Assembly: GCA_033816765.1 (NCBI GenBank) | Contig: CM066291.1 | Coordinates: 2,542,001-2,606,000, forward strand | Origin: Nothopassalora personata | Lineage: Eukaryota > Ascomycota > Dothideomycetes > Mycosphaerellales > Mycosphaerellaceae | Length of the DNA stretch: 64,000 bases | Reading direction: 5' to 3' | Made by a program: the position numbers and the translations under genes | Notes under the pieces: model-generated | What the model was told of the DNA's origin: nothing | The model's input: only the letters and a program-made list of their open reading frames with translations | Databases searched by the model: none | Part shown: positions 22,212-33,476 of the stretch, piece after piece | Position numbering within the stretch: position 1 is the first letter of the stretch | How the letters are laid out: every line of letters begins with the position of its first letter

Positions 22212-24300
22212 CTATCGCAATGAAGTTCCATACACGGGCAAAGAGGACCATGCAGCCTCGAGCCTGCTGACGTATCCATGGTCGCCTCCACGGAAGTTTC
22301 GGAGCAGCGCCAGTAGGCCCTCAAGAAGATCCCTAACGGTCGTACTGCCTTGCTCTGCATTCGAGCCTGCGATATTGTCATCCCCAGCGCGTGTCCAGAT
22401 CGTGTCGCAACGGAGCTGTGAGGAACTCCGGAGAGCAGTCACCAAGCCAATACCGACGTCGAAGATTTTCTCCGCAAGCCCGACACCATGGACCTCCATA
22501 GCAGCCAGAGTCAGGTGGTGGCAGCAATCCAACAGTGCACTGGCGGTTTCGCAAGCAAAGTCGTAGCGGAGTTCGGGGTTGTCCGATACATCACGCAGGA
22601 GCTGATGTGTAAGACAAAGCTGCCATAACCTATTGAGCAGCCATAATTGTGTGACGGAGATATCTGCTCGCTGTGTCTCCAAGAGCCGAGCCAAGGGTAA
22701 AGGTGTTACGGTCGGCGCGTACGAAATGTTACCCGCAATGCAGGCTTCCCTCACTCTGCGCTGCGCTCGAAACATCTGCAGGGCTTTTCGCCGATCAAAG
22801 GTCTCACATATGCCATCGCTGTAGCTGCAATACCCGCTCCAGCAGTCGGCAATGCGCTCGTCGATGGCATCAAAGGAGTCCATGAGGTACAGCAGCCCGG
22901 TCATCCCCACAGCATCCGTCTGCTCCTTGAAGATCAGCGAAGCGATGTACTCGCTGGTGGCAGATGGGTCAAAGGCTTGCATGAATCTCGCCGTAACACC
23001 GGGCTGACCGCGAAAGCTTATGGCGTGGTTCTTCTGCAGAGCGTACGCTCGCTCAGTCACTGACAAGACCAGATAAGTGCGTAACCATTGTTCGCGTACC
23101 ACGTCGCTCAGTCCCGCGTATGCACTCGGCAAGTGAAGACTCAGCGACTGGGCGAGGTCCACTGCTTCTTGCAATCGATGCCGTGCTGCCTTGTGTTGGT
23201 TGTTGCCGAAAAGGCAGGCGAACAAGAAGAAACTAGCCAAGACCATCTCGATGGTAGGGTATTCGCCAAAGTCGGCAGTGCTTCGCATTTTGACACACTC
23301 TTCCATCAGCATGCGAGCCTGAGCCGATCGCGATGGCATCGATGCTCGCTCGTGGATATGGACTGGCTGAGTCATGGCGAACGCACAGAGCCCCAGCAAC
23401 ATGGCTCCATACTGTGCATCAGTGCGGTGCTTCCGAAGCAGCATGTCGCAATACATGTTTGTACGGTTCAAGATAGGTATGGTTGGATGGAGCCGTTTAA
23501 AGTAGACGTCGATCCAGGGCAGCAACGTGGTCTCATTGACCCTCTCTGGCCAGATGTCATTGCTCTCTACCACTGTCGGCAAGTCTTGCTCGATTATGCC
23601 TGCGAAAGGATCATCCCAACCTGAAGGTGACTCCACGGGCATGCTGGGTAACATGAAGGCATTCGGACTTCCGATCGAATTCCTGTGATCGGAAAGGATG
23701 GCAGAGGCGGCAGACATGGGAGTTGGCGTCGGGTTCTCTTGCTGTGCCACCGTAGGCACCGATGGAGTGGTGCTCAAGGCCGATGTGCCGGAGCTGGAAT
23801 CATTATCGGAAACCCTGCCAAGATCCATGGGCATTGCTTGATCTTGCTGTACTGAATGGTGTGCAGTGGCGTTGTGCGCCATCGTCCCCTCAAAGGATCG
23901 ATCTTGAATGGACCACTGCGGTGTCTGCTGGTGTACAGGCGCGGGCGACACACGTTCGAGATGCTGTGACGATGGGCTCTCGAGACCAGTATCGCTGACT
24001 GACACAGATCTTTGATACGACCCGGGCATTGACATGCGCTTTCCAGCTGGACCACGCTTCTTTCTGGCTCGATCGTACGTGCATAGTATACGCTTCTGTT
24101 CGCATAGTTTGCACGGCTTTACCTACAAAGCAGGGCGTTTAGCTATACTCAAGCATGACAATCAGTAGATGCATTGCACCACCGGGACGTACCATCGTGC
24201 ATTTCACCTTGCGGAGCTTACACTGATCGCATGCTCGATCAGCCGACGATCTTGCAGCCGTGTTGTTGGCCGGTCCCTCGACATCGAGAATACTGAACAT
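22212..24300 (-). CDS. Zn2Cys6 fungal transcription factor
   Basis: Two exons on the minus strand (24300-24193 and 24122-22212; 70-bp intron GTACGT...GTAG) encode about 672 aa. The binuclear zinc cluster is split by the intron: ACDQCKLRKVKCTM in exon 1 and VKPCKLCEQKRILC in exon 2, with cysteines at about 24, 27, 34, 40, 43 and 50. A basic KKRGPAGKR linker follows. Then comes a Ser/Thr/Gln/Pro-rich stretch (about 70-200) and a helical middle-homology region starting near LPWIDVYFKRLHPTIPILN, as in the fungal-specific TF domain. This layout fits sugar-utilisation activators. Its place beside the GH32-permease pair suggests it regulates them (inference). The C-terminus could have another small exon. 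Confidence 0.88.
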
Positions 24301-25335
24301 TGCACGTTCCTCATCATCTTTGTGACAATATTTCAGGAAGAACTGATGAAAGACAAGGGCAAACGCGCTCCACAATCACCTCCACATTCCGAGGATGGTC
24401 CGAGCGGAGTCAAAGTTCGACGTGGTCTGATGGCAAAAGTCTGATCCAGTCTCCGTGCAGAACATCCAGATTATCAAATGTCCTTCGATGCGGTTCCGAC
24501 CACTTGACGTTGTCTTTTCAGCTAAGCCTTCAAATGTCGACCTTTCCCATCTGTTCAGCACTGCGAGGCCAAAACCTCCATCCGACTGTAGTCTTGGCAC
24601 GCAATACTCCCGGACTCGATCAAGAGCACAGAAGAATGTGCGGCTGACACCCATAAGAGCAACACAAGCAGCATGTTGATGAACATGGCTGATATTGGTG
24701 GGTCCAGATGCTGAGGTTGCGAAAGCTCTACGACATCTATGTGGCCTCTGCCAGTACATGTTGCAGAGCTTTTGTGACTGTACATTAGTGAACAAGGCGC
24801 CGTGGTGTATCAGCAGCGCAGGGCATCGCTGTATAAAGTTTTTTTTTGGCTTCGTGCGCTGTGCTGTTGTGAGGAGCCAATCGGTGCAACTAACCCCGTT
24901 CAGATGACGTCTTTTGATTCTCTAGTAGTAATCAAGCTGACAGTGGCATAGACGAGCCCATAGGCATACAGTGTGGCCCGTATGACAGTTTCGCCGGAGG
25001 AGTTGTCGCCCAGCAGTATCCAGAGCAGGGTACTGCTTAATGGGTCTCTCAAAGAAGCCTTCTTAAAGCTACAGTTTCCTCGCTGGCATCGTTCCTCTCT
25101 TCATCAGCTCTGATATGAGTCTCCTGCCTCTTCTGAAGACTGCAAGAAAATGTCGCAGCCTGTCGAGAAACACGATGGAAAGAAGCCGTAATAGATAAAA
25201 AATGTCCTGCTTCTGGTTTAGACACAACTCTGTGTCTTGAGATCGTAAGGGGCGGTAGTGCTGATCATAGCATAGCGAGCCATTCATTTCAACTTTCGAA
25301 GTCTGTCCGCCTTAGGCATCATTGGGAAATCTAAA
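24301..25335. other. Intergenic, no gene seen
   Basis: About 1 kb upstream of the regulator and downstream of PWP1. Only short overlapping frames are present, with no domain recognised. Confidence 0.45.
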
Positions 25336-26973
25336 TTAGTCTTCATCCATGCTTTCCCAGCCACCTTCGCCGCCATTTTCCTCGGCCTCTTGCTCTTCTT
25401 CCTCTTCCTCGTCATCTTGGTCGATGCGAACCAATCGCTCCTTGGTCTCACCATCTGCAGGTGTTGGCAGCTTCACTCTTGTAGCGAAAGCCTCACGAAC
25501 AGCCTTGTTCGTGCTGGTGTCCCAGACCTGGACTGCGCCTTTACTTCCCGCGACCGCGAGCCTGAAAGCAATCTCATTGTCAGGCGCAAAGTTGGCTGCA
25601 AACACTTTACCAACTTCAAGATCTCTGCTGACGACCATGCTCGGCCCTGTCTCGGTCACGTTCCAGAGCTTAACTGTCCGATCCGTTGATCCAGTAGCGA
25701 TGAATCCAGGTACAGCAGGGTTGATGGAGAAAGATGATAGGCTCTGGTCGTGAGCTTGTAATCGCCATACAGCCCTACTATCCTCGGGTCTTGTAGGTAG
25801 TGTGCGCGCGTCGAAGCAATGTAGCACACCATTCTCTGTGCTGACGTAGAACTTGTTGTCGTCGCGGGGATCCCATCTTAGCTGCTCGACATCACTCTCT
25901 ACGCCCCATCGTGGTACTTTTGCGTCGGGAGCACGCATGTCAGCGGCAACGATTGTTCGATCGTAGCTGCCCGACAATAGCACCGCACACTGTGAAGGAT
26001 GCCATGACAGTGCGCAGACTTTGTCGGTGTGATGCGAGTAGGACTGTGCAGCCTTGCAAGTCGTGAGATCCCAAAGCTTGATCGTCTTGTCTGCTGAAGC
26101 ACTTGCGAGCAGGTTCCGATGTTGTCTGTTGGCTGCGAGTGAAAGCACTGAGTCAACGTGGTAGTCGTCGTTCGCTTTCTTGCTCTTCTTTTTCTTCTTC
26201 TTCTTCATCACAGGCTCTGGCGCACCTGGTGCCTCGCCTGTCTCACCAAGCACTGCGTTGGGGTACATACAGTCTACAAGGTCGAGGTCCCACAACTCGA
26301 TCTCCGGGTCCATTGTCCCGACTGCCGCGAAGTTGCCTGCCTCGTCGTCTGCTAGAATCTTTCCAGGCTTCGTGCCCACCCACTCAACGCACAGCGGTAT
26401 CGCGGGCAGCATCACGTCGTGGTGGACATATAAGTTGTCTGCTGCATCTTCGTACACATAAACCTCCAGATGTGCAACCTCGTCTTCTATCCGCGCCGCC
26501 AGCACAACGCTGTCTGTGGGCAAGATCTGCAGCTCTTCTCGTTCGTCGTCATCCGATGCTTCGCCTTCGGGTATTGTGAGATACGGGTCGTCCTTATTTT
26601 CTGTGTGATATGCCAGTGACTTGATGTTGCTGAATATGCCGCCCTCTCCCTCAGCCGCTTCGTCGCCTGACGCCTCAGGCTCGTCGTCGTAGTGGTCCAT
26701 GTCGTACTCTTTGAGGTCGTCGTCGTTGGCAACATCATCTGCTTCGTCGTCGCTGTCGTCCTCTGCACCTGGATCCTCATCCGGTGACTCTCCGTCATCG
26801 ACTTTGTTCAGCGCATCTCGGGCTTTCTCCAGATCTTCCTTCGCCTCGTCGAGTTCGAGCTTTGCGAGCTTTGCGATTCGCGAGTACTCTTCATCGTCCA
26901 TGTTGTACTTGGTCGGGAAGGCGGCGGCATGGCCTCGAGGGACCCATGCCGTCGCTGTGATCATCGAAGTCAT
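25336..26973 (-). CDS. PWP1: PWP1, WD40-repeat ribosome biogenesis factor
   Basis: A single exon of 545 aa, near the size of fungal PWP1. It begins MTSMITATAWVPRGHAAAFP, the conserved N-terminus. An acidic low-complexity segment (Asp/Glu-rich, about 60-110) follows, and a Lys run (KKKKKKKSKK, about 260-270) before the propeller. WD-type repeats are visible: LLASASADKTIKLWDL, VCALSWHPSQ with GSYDRTIVAAD, FIATGSTDRTVKLWNV, and AVAGSKGAVQVWDT. The C-terminus is a Glu-rich tail ending MDED. In yeast the protein acts in 60S/25S rRNA processing in the nucleolus. It diverges from the copper-transporter gene over 264 bp. Confidence 0.96.
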   Translation of the reverse strand: MTSMITATAWVPRGHAAAFPTKYNMDDEEYSRIAKLAKLELDEAKEDLEKARDALNKVDDGESPDEDPGAEDDSDDEADDVANDDDLKEYDMDHYDDEPEASGDEAAEGEGGIFSNIKSLAYHTENKDDPYLTIPEGEASDDDEREELQILPTDSVVLAARIEDEVAHLEVYVYEDAADNLYVHHDVMLPAIPLCVEWVGTKPGKILADDEAGNFAAVGTMDPEIELWDLDLVDCMYPNAVLGETGEAPGAPEPVMKKKKKKKSKKANDDYHVDSVLSLAANRQHRNLLASASADKTIKLWDLTTCKAAQSYSHHTDKVCALSWHPSQCAVLLSGSYDRTIVAADMRAPDAKVPRWGVESDVEQLRWDPRDDNKFYVSTENGVLHCFDARTLPTRPEDSRAVWRLQAHDQSLSSFSINPAVPGFIATGSTDRTVKLWNVTETGPSMVVSRDLEVGKVFAANFAPDNEIAFRLAVAGSKGAVQVWDTSTNKAVREAFATRVKLPTPADGETKERLVRIDQDDEEEEEEQEAEENGGEGGWESMDED

Positions 26974-27237
26974 CTTGTGTGAGCGTCTCGCCTACAAAAG
27001 TTGTACACAGAGGATGGAGCTCGATAAATTTCTCGGTGACGATTGAGGGGTCTTTGCCGATATCCGAAGCCCTAAGGCTAGACCTAGAACTACTTCGTCT
27101 GAGCAAGTTCACTCACATGTGCATGTCACGCCCGGAGGCACCATCGGTCTCGTGGCCACTTCATCCTTCCCATCTCTCAAACATCTTTTTCCTTCGCACA
27201 TCTCGCCTGTCCCGCTACCAGCCAAAGCTCAATAACG
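26974..27237. promoter_or_regulatory. Divergent promoter of PWP1 and the CTR copper transporter
   Basis: A 264-bp gap between divergent ATGs must hold both promoters. A copper-response element was not identified by eye. Confidence 0.5.
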
Positions 27238-27849
27238 ATGGCTCACTCGCACATGGATCACGGCGGCATGGACCACGGCGGCCATGGCGGCATGGGCGGG
27301 CCAATATGCAGCATGAACATGCTCTTCACTTGGAGCACCGACAACCTCTGCATCGTCTTCAAAGAATGGCGAGTCACCGGTCTCTGGTCTTTGATCTTCT
27401 CACTCCTTGCTATTGTGGCTATGACAGCAGGCTACGAGGCCATTCGCGAGGCTTCACGACAATACGACCAAAGGCACGCGAAAGTTATCCAAGACATGCC
27501 ACGTAAGTGATCAGTGTACAATAAAGGCTTTCAGTGCCTGTGACTTATGATTCAGAAGAATCGATGGAGGCTGGCGAACGAAGCTCATTATTACGGTTAG
27601 GTGGCTCTGTGCAAGCAGAAGAGCAGAAGGGCAAGATTGTCAAGGCGGCGTTCTACGGGGTGCAGGTGTTCTACTCGTTTTTCATCATGTGAGTGCTTGT
27701 AGATATCTGACGTGCTCTAGACTGACGGACTCAGGCTTCTCTTCATGACATACAATGGTTGGATCATGATTGCTGTTGGTGTTGGAGCCTTCATTGGCTA
27801 TCTGATGTTTAGTGGGTCGCCACCTACGAAGAGTGCTGCGTGCCACTAG
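27238..27849 (+). CDS. CTR-family copper transporter (Ctr2-like)
   Basis: Three exons (27238-27502, 27556-27688, 27735-27849) give 170 aa. The introns are 53 and 46 bp with GTAAGT and GTGAGT donors; both joins keep frame. The N-terminus is His/Met-rich (MAHSHMDHGGMDHGG), as expected for Cu(I) binding. Three membrane segments follow: WSLIFSLLAIVAMTAGY; a second reaching FFIMLLFMTY, which holds the MxxxM pore motif across the last exon join; and a third with the GxxxG packing motif (GAFIG). The protein works as a trimer that passes Cu(I), either at the vacuole (Ctr2) or the plasma membrane. Its small size without a long Met-rich ectodomain favours the Ctr2 type. Confidence 0.94.
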
Positions 27850-28125
27850 TATGGGCTGGATTGATGTCTCTTTTAGATCCTGTCGTAACATCACGGTCTA
27901 GAAAACCATACAAATGGTTTATCACGTCGTTTGCCCACCAGAATGTTCCAACATATGAGGTCTGCATGAGACGTACGTGCTATGTTCACCCCAGCGTTTC
28001 GAGCGATATCGAGGGGCTCACGGATCGCAATACCTTCAAACGCCTTTTCTATTGTGTTGTCGATACTAGCAAGCGCTCACGGCCCCGTGACATGGCGTCC
28101 AGCATTCTCAATTCAATCAAAGGAC

Positions 28126-28959
28126 ATGAATTCCACCCAAATCGCGGCTCTCAAGAACTTAACTATACCTAGCAGATCTTTGATCACGCAAGAGGTCGAG
28201 CACGGCCAGCACAACATGGAGCAGCAGTTTGACGTGCTGATGCGATACCTCGCGATCCAGGACAGCCTTGAAGCTAAGGTGACAATGTCAGAGATTTAGC
28301 AACGAGACATAGATCAACAGGAAGACAGCATCCAATCACAGCTCGAGCCAAATATACCGTGCAATTGCATGCGCTCCTTATAGCATACGAGAGATGCATC
28401 AAAAAGCAAAAGAAAGAGTACCACTGAAAAGTGCAAGAATTGCACACAAAACCATGAGTCGCAGCAGACTGATGTACAGAAGCATATACGTGACCTCACT
28501 GCGACTGTCACTCGACAAAGAGTGGCCGTCGGGCTCGAGATCTCATCGCCTTCTGATGTGCCTCAGTTTAAGCTGTTTGAGTGGTGCAAACGCAGGAATT
28601 TCGATGAGCGTGATTTGGACTTGGTGCGCGATGGGCTTCAGCCTCGAAATGTAGCGGTCGTGATGACGGCTGGTGACCTGACAAGTCAAGTGCAGGTGAC
28701 AGATGTGCAGAATTTGCGTGGAGGAGGGTTGACTGATAAGATCGCCGGAATCAAACCACACCCAAACGCTTCCAGCATGCAGGCAGCAACGATACAATTG
28801 GAGGCACAACACAAAGGATTGATGGCCACGTATGAAAGCCTCGTTGCGGAGCGGAAAGTAGCATTCGACGCAGAACTAGGTGCCATGAACATAAACTACG
28901 AGCATGAGCCAGTGTCATTGCAGCAACAGATCAACGACCTCGACAATAGCATCATTTAG
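28126..28959 (+). pseudogene. Gln-rich coiled-coil reading frame interrupted by two TAG codons
   Basis: One frame stays open from ATG 28126 to 28959 except for TAG codons at 28297-28299 and near 28380. The upstream part has Gln/His-rich coiled-coil character, the middle is Lys/Gln-rich, and the part from 28522 (FKLFEWCKRRNFDERDLDLV) looks like a folded domain with a helical C-terminus. No family recognised. The single-frame character suggests a protein recently hit by point mutations; unrecognised short introns are the alternative. Confidence 0.4.
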
Positions 28960-29289
28960 TAGCGGGTTGAGCATCCCTGTTGACTCATAGAAGTGTAGAA
29001 GCGACAAATGAGCCAAAGAGATTCGACAAACTCAACGACGAACTCCCCACGGTCAGATTGATGATGAAATCAACGGAGGATGTCCACCGTGATGATGGCA
29101 AGACATTTTGCTGAGACGAGAGTATGGCTCGTTGCGCCACGCCCCGTCCAATATCGCGACCATCCTTTCTCTAACTCGCAAACATTTCGATGGTGGCAAA
29201 CTGCGCCAGATCGGACTTGCATCGTTCAGAATGTGCAGAGAATGTCGCGTTTCCCCTGGTGAAGTGTTGCAGTAATTCCTCAATTCAAT

Positions 29290-29586
29290 ATGGCAACGTC
29301 TCTATACGCGGACCTGGCTAGAGCCATGTTTGCCCGGACCAATACCGCCAAAGAAGAGGCAGGTCTCATTCGTCAAGCATATGGAGCGCAGCTGCAACTA
29401 TTGAGAGATCATTTGCGCGCGAGCGACGACACCATAGTCCTCGACCAGATCTTCCAACTCGAGAACCTCTTAGATGACCTCGACTCAAACAGAAGCGCAA
29501 CAGAATCTCGACTGCCAACTCCGGCAGCACGAAATGTGGACAGGCGCAGTCCCAGCCCGATCCCAGGATCATCAGCGACGCGTTGA
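29290..29586 (+). CDS. Small helical protein or 5' part of a decayed gene
   Basis: A 98-codon frame starting MATSLYADLARAMFARTN, mostly helical with heptad-like Leu and acidic residues, ending in a Ser/Pro-rich tail. The +1 frame just after its stop also looks coding for about 55 codons, so this may be the front of a broken gene. No domain recognised. Confidence 0.3.
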   Translation: MATSLYADLARAMFARTNTAKEEAGLIRQAYGAQLQLLRDHLRASDDTIVLDQIFQLENLLDDLDSNRSATESRLPTPAARNVDRRSPSPIPGSSATR

Positions 29587-29764
29587 GCATTTCACTAAGG
29601 ACAGAGCTGATAGACATGGACGTTCGCGACTTTAGGAGCAAGCAGGACGATATCCTACAGCATATATCTCGACACTCTAGACCAGACTGCCGCCAGCTTG
29701 CGCACGACATTAAGCCTTCCGGATCCTTCACAGCTACCGCAACCGTCGAAGCTCCACCTTAACA

Positions 29765-29980
29765 ATGACTTTGGTACTTGTCATTGGAGTTCAGGGCATA
29801 TGGCATGACCTGGCCTGCTGTTTTTGCGGCGCCAAAAGGCCCAAGAAAACGATCAAACCCATGCTAGGGTGGTCTGCCATGAGGCAGCACATTCGTATCC
29901 TTCACAAGGTAGCGGAGGGGGACATAGATAATGGGGAGCTTTTTGAATGGTGTCTGGGAAGGGCGGGCCTATGGGGATGA
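29765..29980 (+). CDS. Short frame with a C2H2-like zinc-finger pattern
   Basis: A 71-codon frame with Cys-x2-Cys followed 17 residues later by His-x4-His (CFCGAKRPKKT, then RQHIRILH). The spacing is near that of C2H2 fingers, though longer than usual. It lies about 0.2 kb after the preceding helical frame, and both could be pieces of one decayed gene. Low certainty. Confidence 0.25.
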   Translation: MTLVLVIGVQGIWHDLACCFCGAKRPKKTIKPMLGWSAMRQHIRILHKVAEGDIDNGELFEWCLGRAGLWG

Positions 29981-30454
29981 AGAGGTAGACCGTATGAGGG
30001 AGGCGTGGTGAGGAGCCAGTTCCTGGGACGTTCTTTACGAGGATGGGAGATGGGACGGGGTCTTTGTGGTGAAAAAAAAGTCCAGACGTCTAAGGAGGAG
30101 TTCGGGGAGGGGCCAGAGAAGGCGATATGTGCCAGCAATTCACTTTTGCGTCCCAGGAGTGATGGCAGCGTTGGCAGGGTAGGACAGTATGGAGTCGGCA
30201 AGCTGTGCGGGAAAAGACTTGGGATGTAAAGTGAAGTGGAAAGGTGACCGCGCTGCACAAAGAGTGTTCAGAATTGACCGCTTCAGTATTGATACACTCA
30301 AAGCCCCATGATCAATCCTCGAGAGCCTCAGTCTATGACATGCCCTGCGCAGTATATTCCACGTCGTCTTCCTCGCATGAGTCTCATCACAGAACAGCTT
30401 GCCACATCGTTCTCAGCACCCCCTTGTCACATCAGCCCTCGGGGTTTCGACCTC
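29981..30454. other. Intergenic, no gene seen
   Basis: Short unsupported frames only, before the 3' end of the BTB gene. Confidence 0.4.
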
Positions 30455-31069
30455 TCACAAATCATCAAGCTTGATCCTCTGAGCATACTTCGCGCGATAG
30501 CACTTCTCCTCGCCAGGAGCGTGCCCGTGAAACTCGCATCGCGCAGCGGCTTTCGCGGCCGCGGTACCCGACGAGGACTTCTCATGCTCCAGCAGGAACG
30601 TTGCAAGATCCAGCGAGAAGCTCGGGTCATCATCGTCGGAGAGAATTGCGCCTGTCTCGCAACATGCCATGCGATGGAAAAGCCAGGATCTGAGCTTCGA
30701 GCCCTTGGGCGATGTGTTATACAGCTTGATCCGACTATCGTGGTGCGGGACCCAGGTGGTGTCGTACAATCTGGTAGAGGTGGCGACTACAAGAAGGTCC
30801 CGGACAGCGTCTTTGAAGTCCAAATCAAGCAGCAGGTCTCCGAGCGCATACAGATCCATCAATACGTCCCTTGGGAAGCTTAAATTTTCATTGGTGCTTT
30901 CCGGGTTGACGAAGCAATCGAAGGAAATCCCGTGCCGCTGGATCCAGTTGAGCCAAGTGTGGAACGCATCCGGATTCACCTCTGGGAGTGAATCTTGCCA
31001 CTCCTTCTTCAGCGCCGCCTTGAAGAAGTCCGAGTTGCTGCTTAACAGCGTCTTGTTGGCAAGAAGCAC
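30455..31069 (-). CDS. BTB/POZ-domain protein, 5' end uncertain
   Basis: The open part encodes about 204 aa. The BTB fold is recognisable from HVLLANKTLLSSNSDFFKAAL (beta strand, then the helix after the conserved HK/NK-L), then NPDAFHTWLNWI and a DLYALGDLLLDLDFKD helix. C-terminal cysteines and an HGHAPGEEKC motif may bind zinc. The frame has no ATG at the domain start and a TGA lies 15 codons upstream. Either an upstream exon joins at the TAG acceptor near 31091, with a start such as the ATG near 31160, or the gene has lost its front. The upstream neighbour is the 5-bp TSD of the big transposon block. BTB proteins act as adaptors, for example in ubiquitin ligases; the partner here is unknown. 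Confidence 0.6.
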   Translation of the reverse strand: MLLANKTLLSSNSDFFKAALKKEWQDSLPEVNPDAFHTWLNWIQRHGISFDCFVNPESTNENLSFPRDVLMDLYALGDLLLDLDFKDAVRDLLVVATSTRLYDTTWVPHHDSRIKLYNTSPKGSKLRSWLFHRMACCETGAILSDDDDPSFSLDLATFLLEHEKSSSGTAAAKAAARCEFHGHAPGEEKCYRAKYAQRIKLDDL

Positions 31070-31379
31070 GTGGAGTTTGCTCCTACTTTGATGAGGGTGC
31101 TCGGCTCATCGTAGCTGTACCAGCGTCAGTACGATCGGGTAACTTCATACTGGCGGAGGACATATTACCGGATCGCGCCAGCCGCAGGGCGGACGTAGTG
31201 AATCAATTCCGATGCGCTTATGTTGCGCGCCTGGTGATGTTGATGATTTTGATACATCTTGATGACATGAGAGGAAGTTTCGCTTATGGCGATGACGGCC
31301 GTGCACGTGAAAGGACCGTGCGCCATCTGAAACGAAAGGATCTTATCCACGCGTCGCTGCGCTTTAGGACTGTGGGCTC

Positions 31380-31555
31380 TGTTGTATTTAGGTATTTGAC
31401 GAGTACAAGCTTCCAGATTGAAACGATAGGGTGGATTAGTAACCCTTATGAATTGCCATAAGGTGTGAGACTATCTAGCTATAGAAAACAGTGTAATATA
31501 GTGTATATGTGCTAAGTCCTAACTAACATAGACCTTAGTCACCTGATTTACAACA
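31380..31555 (-). repeat. LTR of the old copia element (3' in minus sense)
   Basis: 176 bp, same orientation as 52573-52748 and about 93% like it. Preceded by the TSD GGCTC and followed by the minus-strand polypurine tract. Confidence 0.9.
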
Positions 31556-32089
31556 CTCCCCCTTTAGACTAACTACTATAAAGACAGTCTAATTAACTTA
31601 ATATTACCTATATTGCTGTATTAGTCTCGAACACCTTCACTAGTTCTAGATACTAGGTTTCTACCATAAGTAAGCACATGCTAAGGATAGTAATCTTGTT
31701 AGATTTGCATATGCAAGAGACCTACTCTTAGACACACTTAGGCCTTATCTTTCCGCTTTTAGAAGTGAATAGAAGGTTCTCTCGGCTTAAGAAGGTCTAG
31801 CTAGGCAGTAACGCACAAACCTCGTAGGTACGTATAAAAGAAGCTAGTTCTTTACTAAACAACTCTCTCTACTTTATACCACTTTACACCTCTCTTCCTA
31901 CCTTTTTTAGACTACTATATACACTTACACACCCTAACAACTACTATACACCTATTCTTAAAGCTTTTTAAGAAGCTTTTAGTAAGGTATACTATATATG
32001 TAATAGTGTTTTAAGGGTATTGCTAACTTGTAAGTAGCATTATAGTAGATGTTATTAAGTAGACTCCTATAAACTAGTTTAGTAGTACT
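31556..32089. other. AT-rich non-coding part of the old copia
   Basis: The polypurine tract lies at its left edge, then about 500 bp of RIP-degraded sequence with no recognisable frame. Confidence 0.5.
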
Positions 32090-32905
32090 AGCAATGTCTT
32101 TAGTAGTAGATCTAGCTCTAGTAACGATTAAGATCCTAATAAGCGTCCTCCTAGTAATAGTAGAAAGGGTCTACCTACATCTAGTAGGATCTCTAAGCGT
32201 AAGACCCTTATTAAGGCACTTAGACTAGTTAAGTAGATTATCGAGAGTAGGCGCAAGATTACTAAGAAGAATATAACCTTGTAGCTTACTATAGCATCCC
32301 TTAAGGTTGCCTTCTATAAGAAGAAGCTTCTAACTACTAAGGGTAGTATTACTAATCTACTGAACTAGGGTTAGATTAACGCGGCTACCTAGGATTTTGA
32401 TTATATAATAGTCGACCCTTAAGGTCGTATTTCTAACACTATTACTATAAACCTTAATAGTAGTTAGAACTACCTTCCTGCCTTGTAGGCTTCCGCTATA
32501 GACTATCTTATTTAGCACTTCGGTAGCGCCTATAACCGCTATAAGGAGAGATCTAACCTTCCCTTTTCTAGTTACTACACTATTCTAGGATAGTTTAAGG
32601 GCTACTATACTAACTACGCTCTTAACAATTATTACGATAAGTATAGCTTCTTCTCTCTACGGACCCTATAGTAGAGTGCCGCTAGTCTATCTAGAACCTA
32701 CTAGTAGACTAGTGCAGGTTATACTCGCTCCGCTAGTGCTGCATTCTAGGGTAGTGTATAGTATAGTCGATCTCCTCCTGTTATACGTAGCAGTCCTCTA
32801 CGTAAGGGCTTCCTATCTCTAGTTCTATACTCTCCTAGCATAAGTACCTCTAGATATAGTCTTTAGATGCTACCTACCTAGCTCATTCCTAGCGATGTAG
32901 ACTAG
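32090..32905 (+). pseudogene. RIP-degraded antisense reading frame of the old copia
   Basis: On the plus strand, opposite to gag-pol, one frame carries coding-like sequence for over 800 bp, broken only by TAG and two TAA codons. Reading across the chromovirus insertion, the same frame resumes at 45645 for about 250 bp more. It encodes a Ser/Lys/Tyr-rich polypeptide with basic stretches (RISKRKTLIKALRLVK) and a helical KVAFYKKKLLTTKGSI segment. No family recognised. It sits where some LTR elements carry an extra gene, between pol and the 3' LTR. Confidence 0.55.
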
Positions 32906-32910
32906 CGCCT

Positions 32911-33125
32911 TGTTACGGTTCGGATGAAGGACGGTGCAGGACGTGGCATGGGGAGGAAGAATCAGAAGACACGAACCAATCGCTAGGAAGAGAAAGGGAC
33001 CCCCCCCACGTCCGGGTCACGTGCACGACCGCTCGCTTAGTGCATGGTCGAACACGACCGCAGAAGTAGCGTATGGACGTACACGACCACACGACCAGAC
33101 GACCGGTCGAGTGGACAGACGGACA
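32911..33125 (+). repeat. Chromovirus 5' LTR, first part
   Basis: Matches 45205 onwards, with eight C instead of four in one run and a GCTCG/GCGCG change. Ends at the GGACA duplicated by the copia insertion; continues at 38685. Confidence 0.92.
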
Positions 33126-33263
33126 ACTTGATGCTGGCTGGCTGTGTCCCAGCAGTTCTTTGGATGCCAAGCCACTAGCGCGCTTTCTTGCACTTTCTTA
33201 TAGCTAGCTGTTCTTCGCATTCTCGTAGATCCTTCTCAATACATCAATCTACTCACATTATCT
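33126..33263 (+). repeat. Young copia 5' LTR
   Basis: 138 bp, begins ACTTGATGCTGG and ends CACATTATCT. Identical to 38542-38679. Confidence 0.9.
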
Positions 33264-33276
33264 GGTTATGACGCCC
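33264..33276 (+). promoter_or_regulatory. Primer-binding site of the young copia
   Basis: GGTTATGACGCCC directly abuts the LTR. It resembles the complement of the initiator-Met tRNA anticodon arm (GGTTATGAGCCC) with one extra C. Copia-type elements are known to prime with a cleaved initiator-tRNA half. Confidence 0.55.
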
Positions 33277-33476
33277 TCGCGCTTATCAACTGCGCGCATA
33301 CCTCCGAAAGACACTTGATAGTGTGTATGTGATCCTGCTGATCGCGTGTATGTCGACAACGCCTGGTTGGTGATTGCGACAAAACGCGACTGCAGCAAAT
33401 AGCAAACGACAAAGTCGCGACCCAGTGGGCAACGCGGCAAGTATCGCAGTGACACCTAGTTGGTGCTCTGCAGTGT

